From Elmis aenea (lineage: Eukaryota > Arthropoda > Insecta > Coleoptera > Elmidae), in contig OX393581.1 in the NCBI GenBank assembly GCA_947652605.1, positions 32,234,788 through 32,298,787 on the forward strand: 64,000 bases of DNA, read 5' to 3'. A model generated the notes under the pieces. That model searched no databases and had not been told where the DNA came from. It saw nothing but the letters and a program-made list of their open reading frames with translations. The position numbers and the translations under genes were made by a program. Positions within the stretch are counted from its first letter, which is position 1. Every line of letters begins with the position of its first letter. This document shows positions 33,746 through 44,935 of this stretch, piece after piece.

Positions 33746-34668
33746 AGCTAAGTCAAACAGAGAAATGGGCTAAAACTACAAGAAAAACGAAAAAATCCTT
33801 ATACAAAAAAATTTGCCCAGCTGTTAAATATGTCGTCGAAAACAAAAAAATTGAAATAAGTTTAATTAAAAATGGTAATGTTATTAATTTATCAAGGCTA
33901 CACATAATGGACCAACAACGTTTTTATGCAAAAAACACATGCGCAGTTGACTCATTTTTACAGGCTTTAGCGGTTGGATATTGCGACAGTAAAGATTATG
34001 CAACATATTTGAAAACGATTGCCGTAAAAGACGATTGTATAAAATTAACGATAAATGTTGTGTCAAAAAAACTGAGTAACATCTTCTACTTAGATCGTTT
34101 GTGCCTATTAAAATCGATTTTCGAAAGTAATATACTTATTGATGGTGAAATCGTATTAAACTGCCAATGTAATATATCATATATTGTTGATAATATATCA
34201 AAAAACATTTTTAGTGCCATCGACAAAAAACACTGCCCTAGGTGTAAAAGTAAAAGCGAAACTATTTTAAAATACATCAGTATTAATATTAACAATAATT
34301 TTAATATTGCTTTGATCGAAAGCAACATCAACAATAATATATTACGATCGACAAAATGCAGAACTTGCACAAATAAAACCAAACACGATGTAAAACTTGA
34401 AAATCAGATTTTTATCGATTTAAATGGCACAAACGAAATTATGCTGTCTAAAATTCCATTTTTAATAAGTATTGCAAAAAAAACATACATGTTTGGGGCT
34501 GCAATTGGTTTTATTCCACCTAGCGAAAACACAGGTATTGGACATTACTATTGTATAAGCAGAAGATCTGATGGTACATATGAAAAATATGATGATCTCT
34601 CAAAAAAGGTAAACCCAATTGCAGCTTCAACAATTTTTTTATGTCATTTGTTATTATACACAATATAA
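33746..34668 (+). CDS. USP-like cysteine peptidase domain, last exon of the MULE gene
   Basis: The acceptor TTGTTTTAG joins the phase-1 micro-exons. An ATG at 33724 lies in the intron. Numbering from that ATG (314 codons): the Cys box NTCAVDSFLQAL has C73, the His box GIGHYYCISR has H274, and D290/D291 follow in YEKYDD, the usual Cys-His-Asp order of ubiquitin-specific peptidases (family C19). CPRC (171-174) and CRTC (212-215) match the zinc-ribbon fingers of the fold, with CQC at 148-150 nearby. No stop or frameshift interrupts it although the transposase is broken. GTAAAC after AAAAAG at 34608 could be a donor; otherwise the frame ends 17 codons inside the TIR. A related non-USP thiol peptidase is possible. 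Confidence 0.65.
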
Positions 34669-35700
34669 TGATCTATATTTACTTAATTATTTTAAGGTCT
34701 TTATTACTTAGTTTTAAAGTTGTTTGTTCATTTACTTTTTAAATTCATTGTATTGTTCTTTTTTAATTTTTTAGTTTTTTATTATATCGATACCTTTATT
34801 ATAAAAATAAAATTATAAATTTAACCTGGTATTTATAACATGTCATTTAAAATATACGTAAACAGGAACACATAATTCAAAAACATTAGTTGAAGTATAT
34901 AAGTTAAAAACAAAATGATTGTAACGGCACACATGACATTGTACAAATTGCCACTTTGCTCAACACATTATTTTAGAATATTTTTACCCCTGTGGATTAG
35001 GTTAGAATAATTGTAAAAGCATAGCTACTTGTACCCGATCCGCATTGGCATGGGCTCAAAATATCTATAGCCGCGGGCGGCTAGAGTCCAGCACCGGCCC
35101 TGCGCACTGTGTTAACCCATAACCTGTAACTTATTAATTTGATAAATCCGAGGTTATTAAAGTAGGGCGCTAATTGGCGCCAATTGTATTCAACACAGAA
35201 CTTATTAGTAGAAAACCTATAATCTGTATGTTTGCAAGATTTCCGCGGTGTGAAGTTAGCCGCGATTTTTTAAAATATCTGTAACTTTTTTATTATAACG
35301 GCGCTAATTTTTAAAACTACGGTGCTAATTGGCGCTAATTAGGCGCTAATTGATGGCATCATTAAATTTTGTTAATTCGAAAAAGTCGCGGCTGCGTGAA
35401 GTTGGCCGCGATTTTTTAAAGTGTCTGTAACTTTTTTATTATAACGGCGCTAATTTTTGAAACTACGGCGCTAATTGGCGCTAATTAGGCGCTAATTGAT
35501 GGCATCATTAAATTTTGTAAATTCGAAAAAGTCGCGGCTGCGTGAAGTTGGCCGCGACTTTTTTTAAATGCGTGTAACTTTTTTATTATAAAGGCGCTTA
35601 TTTTAAAAGCTACGGCGCCAATTGGCGCTAATTAGGCGCTAATTAATGCAATTTAAAAAAATTGCACTTTCGAAAAAGTCGCGGCCACCTTCACGCACCT
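34618..35700 (-). repeat. Right TIR of the MULE
   Basis: Inverse of 30333-31414, beginning ATTGCAGCTTCAACAAT and ending CCTTCACGCACCT. Units and GCGC motifs are the same with a few substitutions (for example GGTGCTAATT replacing GGCGCTAATT near 35320). The last 17 codons of the peptidase ORF lie inside it. Confidence 0.85.
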
Positions 35701-36665
35701 GAAAACGGTTTGTTTAGCATTACGGTATAGGGTGAAGGGTGGTCCAAATTCGATGGGATTACATAGGTATCTCGTTTAATAGTCAAGATAGAGAAACGGT
35801 TGAATTACCAAAAATGTGCAGTTTTTTGAGACAAATTCAGAACCGTATACAAAACAATTCTATCATTTTCGGGTTTTGAGTTATTAGCGAAAAACTGTTT
35901 TTTGTGTGTCTTATTTATAGTGTCATTTCTCCGTATTTGTTGTAAATATCGAAAAAAATTATAGAGATTATTTTTAGATATGTTATTTAGACTTTGATGT
36001 TACAAAAAAAATAATATTACGCTCGCTGTTAAAAAGTTATCACACAAACTTACCTTTTCTTAAATAGAAGCTGTAGTTGGCTGTTACCTATTTAAATTCC
36101 TTATTTTTTCTCATTCCAAGCATACAAAGGTTGATGCATTTATTTTCATTAATAGGTACCCAAGTTACAAAGTTTTTAAATTTTTTTTTGATAAAAAACG
36201 TAAAGTAGTCTGAAAAAAAATAGAACAAAAGATAAACAATAATATAGTCAGTATCAGCATTTATGTAAAACAATATGAATACGATTTAATTGTAACAATC
36301 GACTCTGAAGCTAAAATGTATTGAAACCTTACTAACCATAAACGACAAAACTAAATCCCTTTTAAATAATTGTTGGGATGTTGTGCCACATGAGTTTTTA
36401 TAAGGTGTCACACTTTTGGTTGTTTTTGTTTTTATTTTCATAGATAGCTTGATAAGTGATTAGTAAAATACGATTTTTCTTTATTTTGTGAAATTTATAA
36501 AAAAAAAAGATATAGCAAGCAGGGATGGAATAACGTTTTAAATCGTTACGTTATTGTATAACGTTATTTATTATTTGGTTTCGTTACATAACGTTATAAA
36601 TAACATTAAAAAAATGAATTGTTATGTTATATAACGTTATATAACGTTACATAAATTATGATATA

Positions 36666-37624
36666 CAGTTTCTTAAATAATGCGAAAAAATTCCTTATCG
36701 AAAATTAATTGGGGTCTTTTATATAAATTTTTTTTCTTAGACGTCTTTCGGAGTTACACCCCCTAAAGGGATTGGTAAAATTAAGTTTTTATTTTATTTG
36801 TCAAATTTAGATAAATGTAGGAGAATGATATTTGGTAGATGTTTTATACTTTTTAAAATGTTTCTCATAGTAATATTTCCACCTTCACAGGAGGCTGAAA
36901 AGTGCGACCCCTGTTGGTTTTTTAATCAGAACTTTTTGGTGCGTTCACATTTTGAAATTTTTTTGTTTGATTTATTTAGAACCGTTTTTATTCTTTAGTT
37001 TCTCTCGTAAATCCTACAGTTTTGATTAAAAAATTAAATTAATGAATATGATGTTTATGTTCATATTGGGTAGAATTGACAGGCGTTTTAGCGTTATCGC
37101 CGCGTAAACGTCAAAATGAATTAAACCCGTCACTTCTACCCAATATGAACATAAACAAACCAAGGTAACCAACCACCAAAATGAAACGTTTTATATTGGA
37201 ATATTTGATGGTTCATGTTCATTCATATAATTTTTTACTCAAAAACTGTAGGTTTAACGAAAAAAGTTAAAGAATAAAAAAAAACTTCTAAATAAATCAA
37301 GTTTTCAAAAAAAAAATTAAATTGCTAGATTTCAACCCCCCAAAAAGTTTTAAAAAAAACAGCAGAGTCGCACTTTTCAGCCTCCCGGGAATTCCTTACT
37401 ATGGGAAACCTTAATAAGTATAAAACATATCTACCGAATATCATTCTCCTACATTTATCCAAATTTGAGAAATAAAATAAAAACCCAATTTTACCGCGTC
37501 CCTTTAGGGGGGTGTAACTATGAAAGGAGACCCTAAAGGGAAAACAATTATATGAAAGACCCCTCTTAATTTTCGATAAGGAATCACCTCCCGAATTTTT
37601 TCGCACTATTTAAGAAACATGCTG
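36666..37624. mobile_element. TA-flanked foldback element nested in hAT MITE
   Basis: Starts CAGTTTCTTAAATAATGCG and ends TTTAAGAAACATGCTG with TA on each side. Arms include GCGAAAAAATTCC, GGAGTTACACCCCCTAAAGG and GGAGGCTGAAAAGTGCGACC with their inverses. A second smaller inverted pair, ATGTTCATATTGGGTAGAA / TTCTACCCAATATGAACAT (about 37056-37152), lies at the centre. No gene. Confidence 0.8.
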
Positions 37625-37675
37625 TATAAAAATATTTTTTATTTGAAACTGAAATTATTTTTGGGATCTGTAAAT

Positions 37676-38823
37676 CAGTGGCGTGCGGTGACTTTTCAAC
37701 CAGGGGATGCTGTCCAAAAAAACGAACAATTTATTTTTTTTTAAATTAATTTTATTCTACGATCTTTTTTACAAAATTCGTCTATAGCAACATCATACAA
37801 TCTTTTTTCATTTTTCATATTTAGCAACAATTTTTTTTCAATTGATATTAAAGCGAGAGCAGACAGTCTATCGTCATTTTGGCTGCTTCTGGTGAATGTT
37901 TTTATTCTTTTCATTGTCGAAAACGATCGTTCAGCCGATGCGCTCGTGGAAGGTATAGTGCAAATTAATTGTATTAATTTAAATACTTTTGTCAAAACAT
38001 CTTTTAGCTCATCTTTCACAATTAATTCTGTTATGCAATTTATAGATTTTAAATGAAAGTCGGGAGTCGAGTAGGTACCAGTAAACTAATTGACTTTTTA
38101 ACTTAATAAAATCAAAGTATTTTCTATAAGTTGGCTGAAGTGATTGTAATAGAAAATCCGGAAAATTCTTTTCATATTCTTTAAATTTTCAATCAAAAAT
38201 TGCAATTATTAATAACCTCAGTTTCATCCATATTATGGGTCGTATTAAATAATAACCAAAATTTTAAGTAGCGAAACAGTTCACTAAAAATAGAGTTAAG
38301 CTTATTTAAATAGAAGAAGCTTGATTAAAAGAAAGTAAACAAAAATCAATTTACAACGGAAATGATTATTTTGTAGCGTGCGGTAATATCAATCGAGTGC
38401 GGCTGCCCTACCATATTACAGTTGCCCCACACAGAGGAACTATGAGAGTAATCGCTTCCCGTAGCTGTTAAGTAAAGCAACGATGCGGGCAATAGACTAG
38501 GGACTGCATCGCAGTGCGCATGCGCCAAGAACGCAAATTTCGAATCCACAATCAGAAACGCATCCCTCAGTCGGGCTCACAACCGCTAGCGCTGTGCAAT
38601 GCACACATTTAGTCAGCCGCTCGCTGGATGTAGATTATATAACGCAAATTTTCGAGCAGGCAAAACATCGTATATAATAAATAAAATTATCACGTAACAA
38701 AAAATAATATCAAAGCGAAATAAAGCTACACGAAATTCAAATATGATACGAAAAAAAAATATTCTTGACGTGAATTTTAGGGGATGCGCCGCATCCAACG
38801 CATCCATGGACCGCACGCCGCTG
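37676..38823 (-). mobile_element. hAT element fragment with transposase remnant, 8-bp TSD CTGTAAAT
   Basis: Ends CAGTGGCGTGCGGTGAC and CCGCACGCCGCTG, with CTGTAAAT at 37668-37675 and 38824-38831. The interior keeps the end of a hAT transposase gene on the minus strand (37741-38019), so this is an internally deleted autonomous copy. The right part, 38380-38640, is GC-richer. Confidence 0.88.
37741..38019 (-). pseudogene. hAT transposase C-terminal dimerisation domain (truncated)
   Basis: 92 codons open, ending at a stop next to the element's terminus. It contains IPSTSASAERSFSTMKRIKT, the signature of the hAT family C-terminal region (S.A.AER.FS..K.IKT..R), followed by RLSALALISIEKKLL. The N-terminal BED finger and catalytic core are missing. 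It resembles ZMYM1-like hAT transposases of insects and hydra. Confidence 0.85.
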
Positions 38824-39675
38824 CTGTAAATGTAAATTTAAAAAATAGTACAAAATTACGTTGAGATATTTTATTTTCATTTTAATTTCTAAAATACAAA
38901 TAAAATATTATATCTTCAGAAAATAAAAAGATCGCCATATAAAAATTTAATTTATAGAGAATAACGATACAAAATAACTTTTAACGAAACGTTATCGGTT
39001 ATTATAACGTTATATAACGTTATAAAAATATCGTTACGTTATTGTATAAAAAATTATAGTTGAATCGTTATTATAACGTTATCGGGTATCGTTACGTTAC
39101 GTTTTCCATCCCTGATAGCAAGTAATATCTCTTAAAAGGAAAAAAAAGCATAATCAAATATTCCATAGCCAATTTCGCAGTCTATAAGAAAAAATGAAAT
39201 GTGGGGTAATATCTCAAAAGTGGTAGGAAAGTCATAAAAAAATCTAAAATAACAATTACATTCCACATTAAAAAGTGCCCTGATAACTACTAATAAAATT
39301 GATTTAATGAATAAAATAAAACAGTTATTAGAGAAAAAAGAAATTCAAAATTTTCATATTTTTTTGCTAAAACATCCGAACTACGAGGAATTTTGTACTT
39401 TTAAATTGATTGTAGCTCCTCTCATACTAAGGAATAATTCATCTAATTTAAACAAACCTGTATCTCTTATAATAAGCGAGATTCCCATGCTGAAAATGTT
39501 ATCTGGGAGATATGACACATTATAAAAATAACAAGAAAACAGTTTTTCGCTAAAAACTCAAAAACCGGAAATGAGTTTATCTCAAAAAACTGCATATTTT
39601 TGGTAATTAAGCCGTTTTTGTATCTTAACTATTAAGTGAATAGCCATGCAATCCTATCGAATTTGGACCACCCTG

Positions 39676-40898
39676 TACAGGGTGTCCCAAATTTAAGGCT
39701 AACATAGGGATTTTGATTATACTAAGAGCTAAAAAGTCACCTAAATGTAAGAAAACTGTACCTAGAGTGGTGGCTTTACGCAACTGGCCATAATTTAAAA
39801 TTATGGGACTTTGAAACATCCTGTGTAATTACGAGTAATAATAATCCAAGGGTTTTGATAATTCCGTAATTTCGTCTTGTTACCACTAGAACGTGTTGCT
39901 TGGTAACAAACCCCTCTTGCATTTGGAGGGCTGTTAACGCAAAATTAATACTTTCAGGACGGTTTCGACATATTTAAAATAATAAAATAATGCACAAAGA
40001 TTATTATTATACTTTTGTTAACATTCAGTATATTCTGCTTTAAAAATAAACTGGATGTGATGCATTACAAATATCAGTGTGGGTCACACTCCTACATACA
40101 CAACATGTTGTATCTATTTAAGTTTAAGTCAGTAATTTTGGATTATAATAAAATTTAAAAATTATATTTTAATGATTATTTAAAAAAAAAATGTCAAAAT
40201 TATACTCCTACACGCAAAGCTACAAAGGCCACATCGTAAAGATCGTCAATGCTTATTCGGGGTACTTTAAAATTTGTAATCATGTCTTAATTTCGATGTA
40301 CTTTGTAATCACGTTCTATGGCGAAAACTTAAAATGTAAATAAAATGAAAATTTACAAATTACGTAAGAACGTAGTTAATCTTAATTGTGATGGTATATA
40401 TTTAAATAACCTACATGCATGTATTTTACTAGTTAGCATCCTTACAAATACATTTAAAGAAGCAGCACAAGTCGAAACTGTAAATAAACAAGGCCAGATT
40501 GGAAATCAATGCCATGAAATAAATAATTATGAAAACTACAGCCTGTACAGGGTGGTTTATATTTAAAGTATTTTTGAAGTTAACTACAATAGTAATTGAA
40601 AATCTAATTTAAGATTCTGAGGCTACTCTTACTAGAAAAATACCCGTTTTTTTTCCATTATGACGAAAACTAAAATTTTCACAATTTTTAAAATTTACTG
40701 CAACTTCTTTGTGTCTGAAAACCTAACAAAACATTGTTTTGTTGTATTTTCATTTTAAATCACAAATTTTTTGTGATGATCTTAATTTGTCAAATATGAA
40801 GCAAATTTACAAATAGGCTATGGGTTATTGAAAATTTTGAAAATATGTTTTTATATTTGCGTTACAAAAAATAAAGAATATATGGTTATATGTATGTA
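39676..40898. other. MITE fragment then noncoding DNA
   Basis: TACAGGGTGTCCCAAATTTA at 39676 and TGGGACTTTGAAACATCCTG at about 39803 may be the two ends of a short, decayed element. After 39830 there is nothing recognisable except an isolated TACAGGGTGGTTTATAT at about 40546. Confidence 0.45.
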
Positions 40899-42822
40899 CA
40901 GTGAGCTCGCGTTATAAGCAACTAACGGCGGCCAATTCCGATCTAAAAGTTGCTTATAACGTGAAAGTTGCTTATATGATAGAAATAGAAACGATTCGAT
41001 TTTTAACATAAATAAATCTTGTTTTTAGTAGTAAAACTAAAAATAAAAGTTTACACCATAACAAAGCGATCGTTGGTGCGTTGCTATGGTGATCTGTACG
41101 TACCTATGTCAAACGAAATACGCGCGTGCCACGTACCTTTAGTCGTGATCTATGTACTTATACATCTCTCAAATAAAAAAATATGATGTGATTTCATGGC
41201 AAGTATACAGAGCGGATGAAACGGCCTTATTTTACAAGTGTTTACCGGACAAAACTCTTGTTAATACACGTAAAAAAAATATTCCCGGGAGAAAAATATC
41301 TAAGCAACGAGTTAGGTAACTATTATACCGTGTGCTAATTCCACCGACAATCATAAATTGAACTTATGGTCTTTGGTAAATTATATAAAGCCAAAAAATT
41401 TTAGTAATTTAACCTACGAGTTTATTATATTATTATACAGCGTCATTCAAAAAGTCTGCAACAAATTGAAAAATTTTTTATTATTGATTTCTCAGAAAAT
41501 TTTATTCTTGATAAAAGTTGGTGCATAGTCTAAAACTAATTTTAAGATAAAAAAAGTTCAATAAAAAATCATAGGACGCTAGATTTTAGCGACTTTTTGA
41601 AATATTCTCAAGAATAAAGTGCTCTTATTTTAAGAGAAACAAAAAACTATTTAAAAAAAATATTTAGAATCTAAAAATAAGGCTAAATTTAAATTTAGAT
41701 CGTCACATTCTAATTTTTATTTTTTAAGAAACTTAAACATTAAAAAAGTGCAACAAATAGAATCATTTTTTATTATCAATTTGTCAGAAAATTTTATTTT
41801 TGTTAAAGTTGGTACATAAATGGTCTACAACTAATTTTAAGATGAAAAAAAGTTGAATAAAAAGTCAGGACATTTTCCATTTGTTGCAGACTTTAAATGT
41901 TAACTTCTTAAAAAATAAAAATTAGAATTTAACCCTCAGAATTTAAACCTAGTTCGGTTTTTAGATTCTTAATAACTTTTTTAGATAAAAATAAAAATTT
42001 TCATTAGTTGCAGACTTTTGAATGTTAAAATTTCTTAAAAAATAAAAATTGAAATTTGACCGTCAAAATTTAAATCTAGCCTTATTTTGGGATTTTTAAA
42101 AACTCTGTCCATAATTTTTTTTGTATCTCTTAAAATATTTCAAAGATCACTAATATCTAGTGTCATATGATTTTTTATTGAACTTTTTTCATCTTAAAAT
42201 TAGTTTTAGACCATGCACCAACTTTTATCAAGAATACAATTTTCTGAGAAAAAAATAATAAAAAACTTTTCCATTCGTTGCAGACTTTTTGAATGACGCT
42301 GTATATTAATAATCTCCTAAAAATAAAATGATTGTTAAAAAATCTATTGTTAATCTAGATTTCAGAAGATATTTTACTGCCCTTTTAAATAACCTGAATG
42401 TTAAAAAAGAAACTGAAGTGCTATATCACTCAAAATTTTCGTAAAAATGTAAATATTTTGAAAACTGTTGACTTTAGACCCATATAACCTTTTACATTTA
42501 TTAAAGTAAATTTTAAGACAAATTCAAAAATGTAAAAGTATACAGATTTTCTATTCAAAATTTCAAAGTTTGAGTCCGTTTCCGGTTGAAGCGGAAATCG
42601 TGTTGCAACCTCAATATTTCCATCGAATCCGAAAAATACCATAACGCTCAGATACAAAATTTCATTGTTATATCTGCAATAGTATTTTAGATATTTGTAT
42701 TTTTAACTGTCACACTGACAGTTGCTTATATCGTGTACTTTGATACGATAGTTGCTTATATCGAGTGTTGCTTATAACGCGAGTTGCTTATATCGTGGGT
42801 TGCTTATAACGCGAGCTCACTG
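40899..42822. mobile_element. Pogo/Tigger-like element with GTTGCTTATA repeats
   Basis: The ends CAGTGAGCTCGCGTTATAAG and the inverse CTTATAACGCGAGCTCACTG are perfect over about 24 bp and flanked by TA (40897-40898, 42823-42824). Subterminal copies of GTTGCTTATA(A/T)CG occur twice on the left and at least four times on the right. No transposase; a foldback is nested at 41438-42301. Confidence 0.8.
41438..42301. mobile_element. TTCAAAAAGTCTGCAAC foldback, copy 2
   Basis: Ends CAGCGTCATTCAAAAAGTC and GACTTTTTGAATGACGCTG with TA flanks. The arms repeat AAATTTTTTATTATTGATTT and GTTGGTGCATAGTC. The centre contains extra partial inversions of the same arm, so it looks like a rearranged multimer. 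Confidence 0.82.
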
Positions 42823-42824
42823 TA

Positions 42825-44060
42825 TTTGTAAAAAAGTAATAATCTTAATGTGCCAGTTAAGGAGTACAAAAACAAAATACACTTTTCAAAATTTGCAAGG
42901 CACAAAGTTTAAATTAAAAATCTGCAACTATGCTAAATTTAAAAAAATCTTTGTGGTGATGAATAGTTTTTTGTTTAAAATAATTTTCAACTAACGGCTG
43001 TACACAATGAAAATATTCTTAACGAAGTTTCTAGCAGGAAAATAATTGAAGAACATATTAACATCATTGAAGTAGTTATGGGGGGCTTAGCTCCCTATGA
43101 GCCTACCATTAGCTCCCCTGGCTTAGTCGAATGGCTTCAGATATATTCAATAATTATTTGTGAAACTGTAAAAAAAAAAACTAAATCCTGGAGAAATTCT
43201 TGCTGAATTTCTTTTCAGAGGAAACCGGAAGATAAATTTTAACTTATAAACAAGCCCAAATTCAAACTGTGCTTTTGTTTGTCACGCAAGTACCAGCATT
43301 AGGTTTTAAATGTTGTATGCATTAATTTTTTTCTGTTTTCTTGACTTATAAAACATCTTTTATTTTAAAATTATAATAATCTACTTTCATGCAAATAAAA
43401 TGGACAGTACCTACCTAACTAAAAAACAGTAGAATTGGGCTATTTAAGATAACTTAAACTAGGATACAACTAGATATTTGTTGGGCATCCTTACTAGCTA
43501 TTAACTATACTTTTTGTCACTCTTTAACCGTATGATTTTTAAACGGTATACATTGTTTTTTTAATAATTTGTAATAAATTACCGCCTTTTTGATTTCTGT
43601 ACATTTTTTTTTTTTGTATAACGTTTGGCTTATTATTAAATTATATTCTTATATTCATTAGTTCATACGTTCATAAGTTTTAATGCATAAAACTACATCG
43701 CTGTAGTATAAAAGGTAAATGCTAGTCACTTAGAACTGCAGCCCCCCTAAACCTGGAGGCTAGCTACGCCAATGATTAACATTGTACATACAATGAAAAT
43801 GATGTCAGTTTACTATATCTGGAGTTTGTAGAGAAGATCTGAATGAACATTTAACAAAACATATTTTTTTTTGTGATTCAAAACTTGCAAACTCTATCGT
43901 TCAATTCGCCTTATTTGTCGTTCACCTGTGTTCACGTGTTTAAGATGTATTCTTTTTTTATTTAAATACATTTCCTCATTTCCTCATAAATAATGTCTTA
44001 CTGCTAACAGTATCGATTTTTTTCAACCAGGTGTTCATCAACCAAAAATTATTTTGTTTA
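42825..44060. other. Noncoding, nothing recognised
   Basis: AT-rich. A GC-richer block at 43075-43140 (GGGGGCTTAGCTCCC) and one at 43740-43775 have no ORF. Confidence 0.5.
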
Positions 44061-44379
44061 TTATTTACTTCGTTTTCTTCCAATATCTGTGTCCTTAGTT
44101 TTCCGGGTGTTGTTAAGGACTTCAGATTGCGATCCGTCACAGGCAGAAATTATTTAAAATTAAACTTCTAGCCCATAACCGATCCCGACCTAAAAATCCA
44201 TTTTCCACGTGCCGCCACTGCTTTGGTATAAAAGGATCAACTTTAATTGGATTGCTTATAGATAGACTTTAAAATATCGTTTGTATTGGCCCTGGAATGT
44301 AAAAAATCCACATTATCCTAGCGAGTTTTCAAGGTACAGTAACTAAAGTAATTAAATTAACAATAAATAACACCTGTTA
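44061..44379. repeat. Dispersed repeat, copy 1 (empty of Jockey)
   Basis: About 319 bp nearly identical (a few substitutions and one indel) to 53201-53520. It starts TTATTTACTTCGTTTTCTTC, contains GATTGCGATCCGTCACAGGC and CCACGTGCCGCCACTGC, and ends AATAACACCTGTTA, after which the two copies diverge. An inverse-like AGGTGTT upstream at about 44030 suggests a short-TIR element. Confidence 0.8.
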
Positions 44380-44935
44380 TCACCGAAATATATCTTTAAA
44401 CAGCAAAAGTCATTTAACGGATATACATCCTGGTTTGTGCTTTAATAAGAATTGTAATAATCTACGAAAGAAATTACCAGTCTTGAACCTTTTTTATTTT
44501 AGGATATAGCTTTGGTATTTGTAAGTCGTTTTTAAATATGTTATTAGCTCATTAGTTTCAAAAATTAAAAGCTTTTTAAATGTTCTATTGCATGTTGGGT
44601 AGTTTAGCTATTTTCTAAGAGAAGTAATGTTAGATCAATTAAATTATGCAGTCTGAGGAAATTATGAACTGACAGGAAGTACAGAGTAGTTGTAAGTCAC
44701 TGATATACAATATACAGGGTAATTGAAATTCGAGTTTAAGCATGATGATCTAGCTTATTATAATAGCTGGAGTATAGGTTTAAATTTGGTAAAGTTGCTA
44801 AATTTGGTTTTTATTAATAATCCGAAGAGAAATTGGAAATATCTCAAACGGTATCCGAGAAAATTAGGAAAAACCGGAAAATACGATTTTTGAAAATCGT
44901 CTATAACTCTTTGGAGTATAATATACAGGGTGTGT

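Larger units (their letters stand above)
30333..35700 (+). mobile_element. Mutator-like element (5368 bp) with transposase and USP-like peptidase
   Basis: Exact 9-bp target duplication GAAAACGGT (30324-30332, 35701-35709). Terminal inverted repeats are about 1.08 kb each (30333-31414 and 34618-35700), starting AGGTGCGTGAAGGTGGCCGC, and differ only at scattered positions. TSD length and long TIRs are typical of MULEs. The interior carries, in order on the + strand, a transposase frame, four micro-exons and a USP-like peptidase exon, consistent with one spliced gene. The transposase is damaged, so this copy is probably non-autonomous, but the near-identical TIRs suggest recent activity or arm homogenisation. 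Confidence 0.9.
36520..39114. mobile_element. hAT element (CAGGGATGGAA ends), 8-bp TSD ATAGCAAG
   Basis: Ends CAGGGATGGAATAACG and CGTTTTCCATCCCTG, with ATAGCAAG at 36512-36519 and 39115-39122. Both subterminal regions (36530-36660, 38990-39100) are arrays of AACGTTAT/ATAACGTT, likely transposase binding sites. The interior holds two more elements (36666-37624 and 37676-38823); without them it would be about 490 bp, so it is a MITE. Confidence 0.9.
35735..39675. mobile_element. TACAGGGTGGTCC foldback element, outermost of a nest
   Basis: The left arm (AGGGTGGTCCAAATTCGATG, CTGTTTTTTGTGTGTC) and right arm (GAATTTGGACCACCCTG preceded by AAAAACCGGAAATGAG) are imperfect inverses. The left terminus is eroded. 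A 2.6-kb hAT element sits inside it at 36520. No transposase found in its own sequence. Confidence 0.75.

Noticed and set aside
33884..34382. Minus-strand ORFs opposite the USP-like exon
   Set aside because: Antisense shadows with Leu/Ile-rich composition produced by the A-rich sense strand.
36798..37606. ORFs at 36798 (+) and 37325 (-) sharing MSNLDKCRRMIFGR-like sequence
   Set aside because: They are the two inverted arms of the foldback at 36666-37624 read in opposite directions; no coding evidence.
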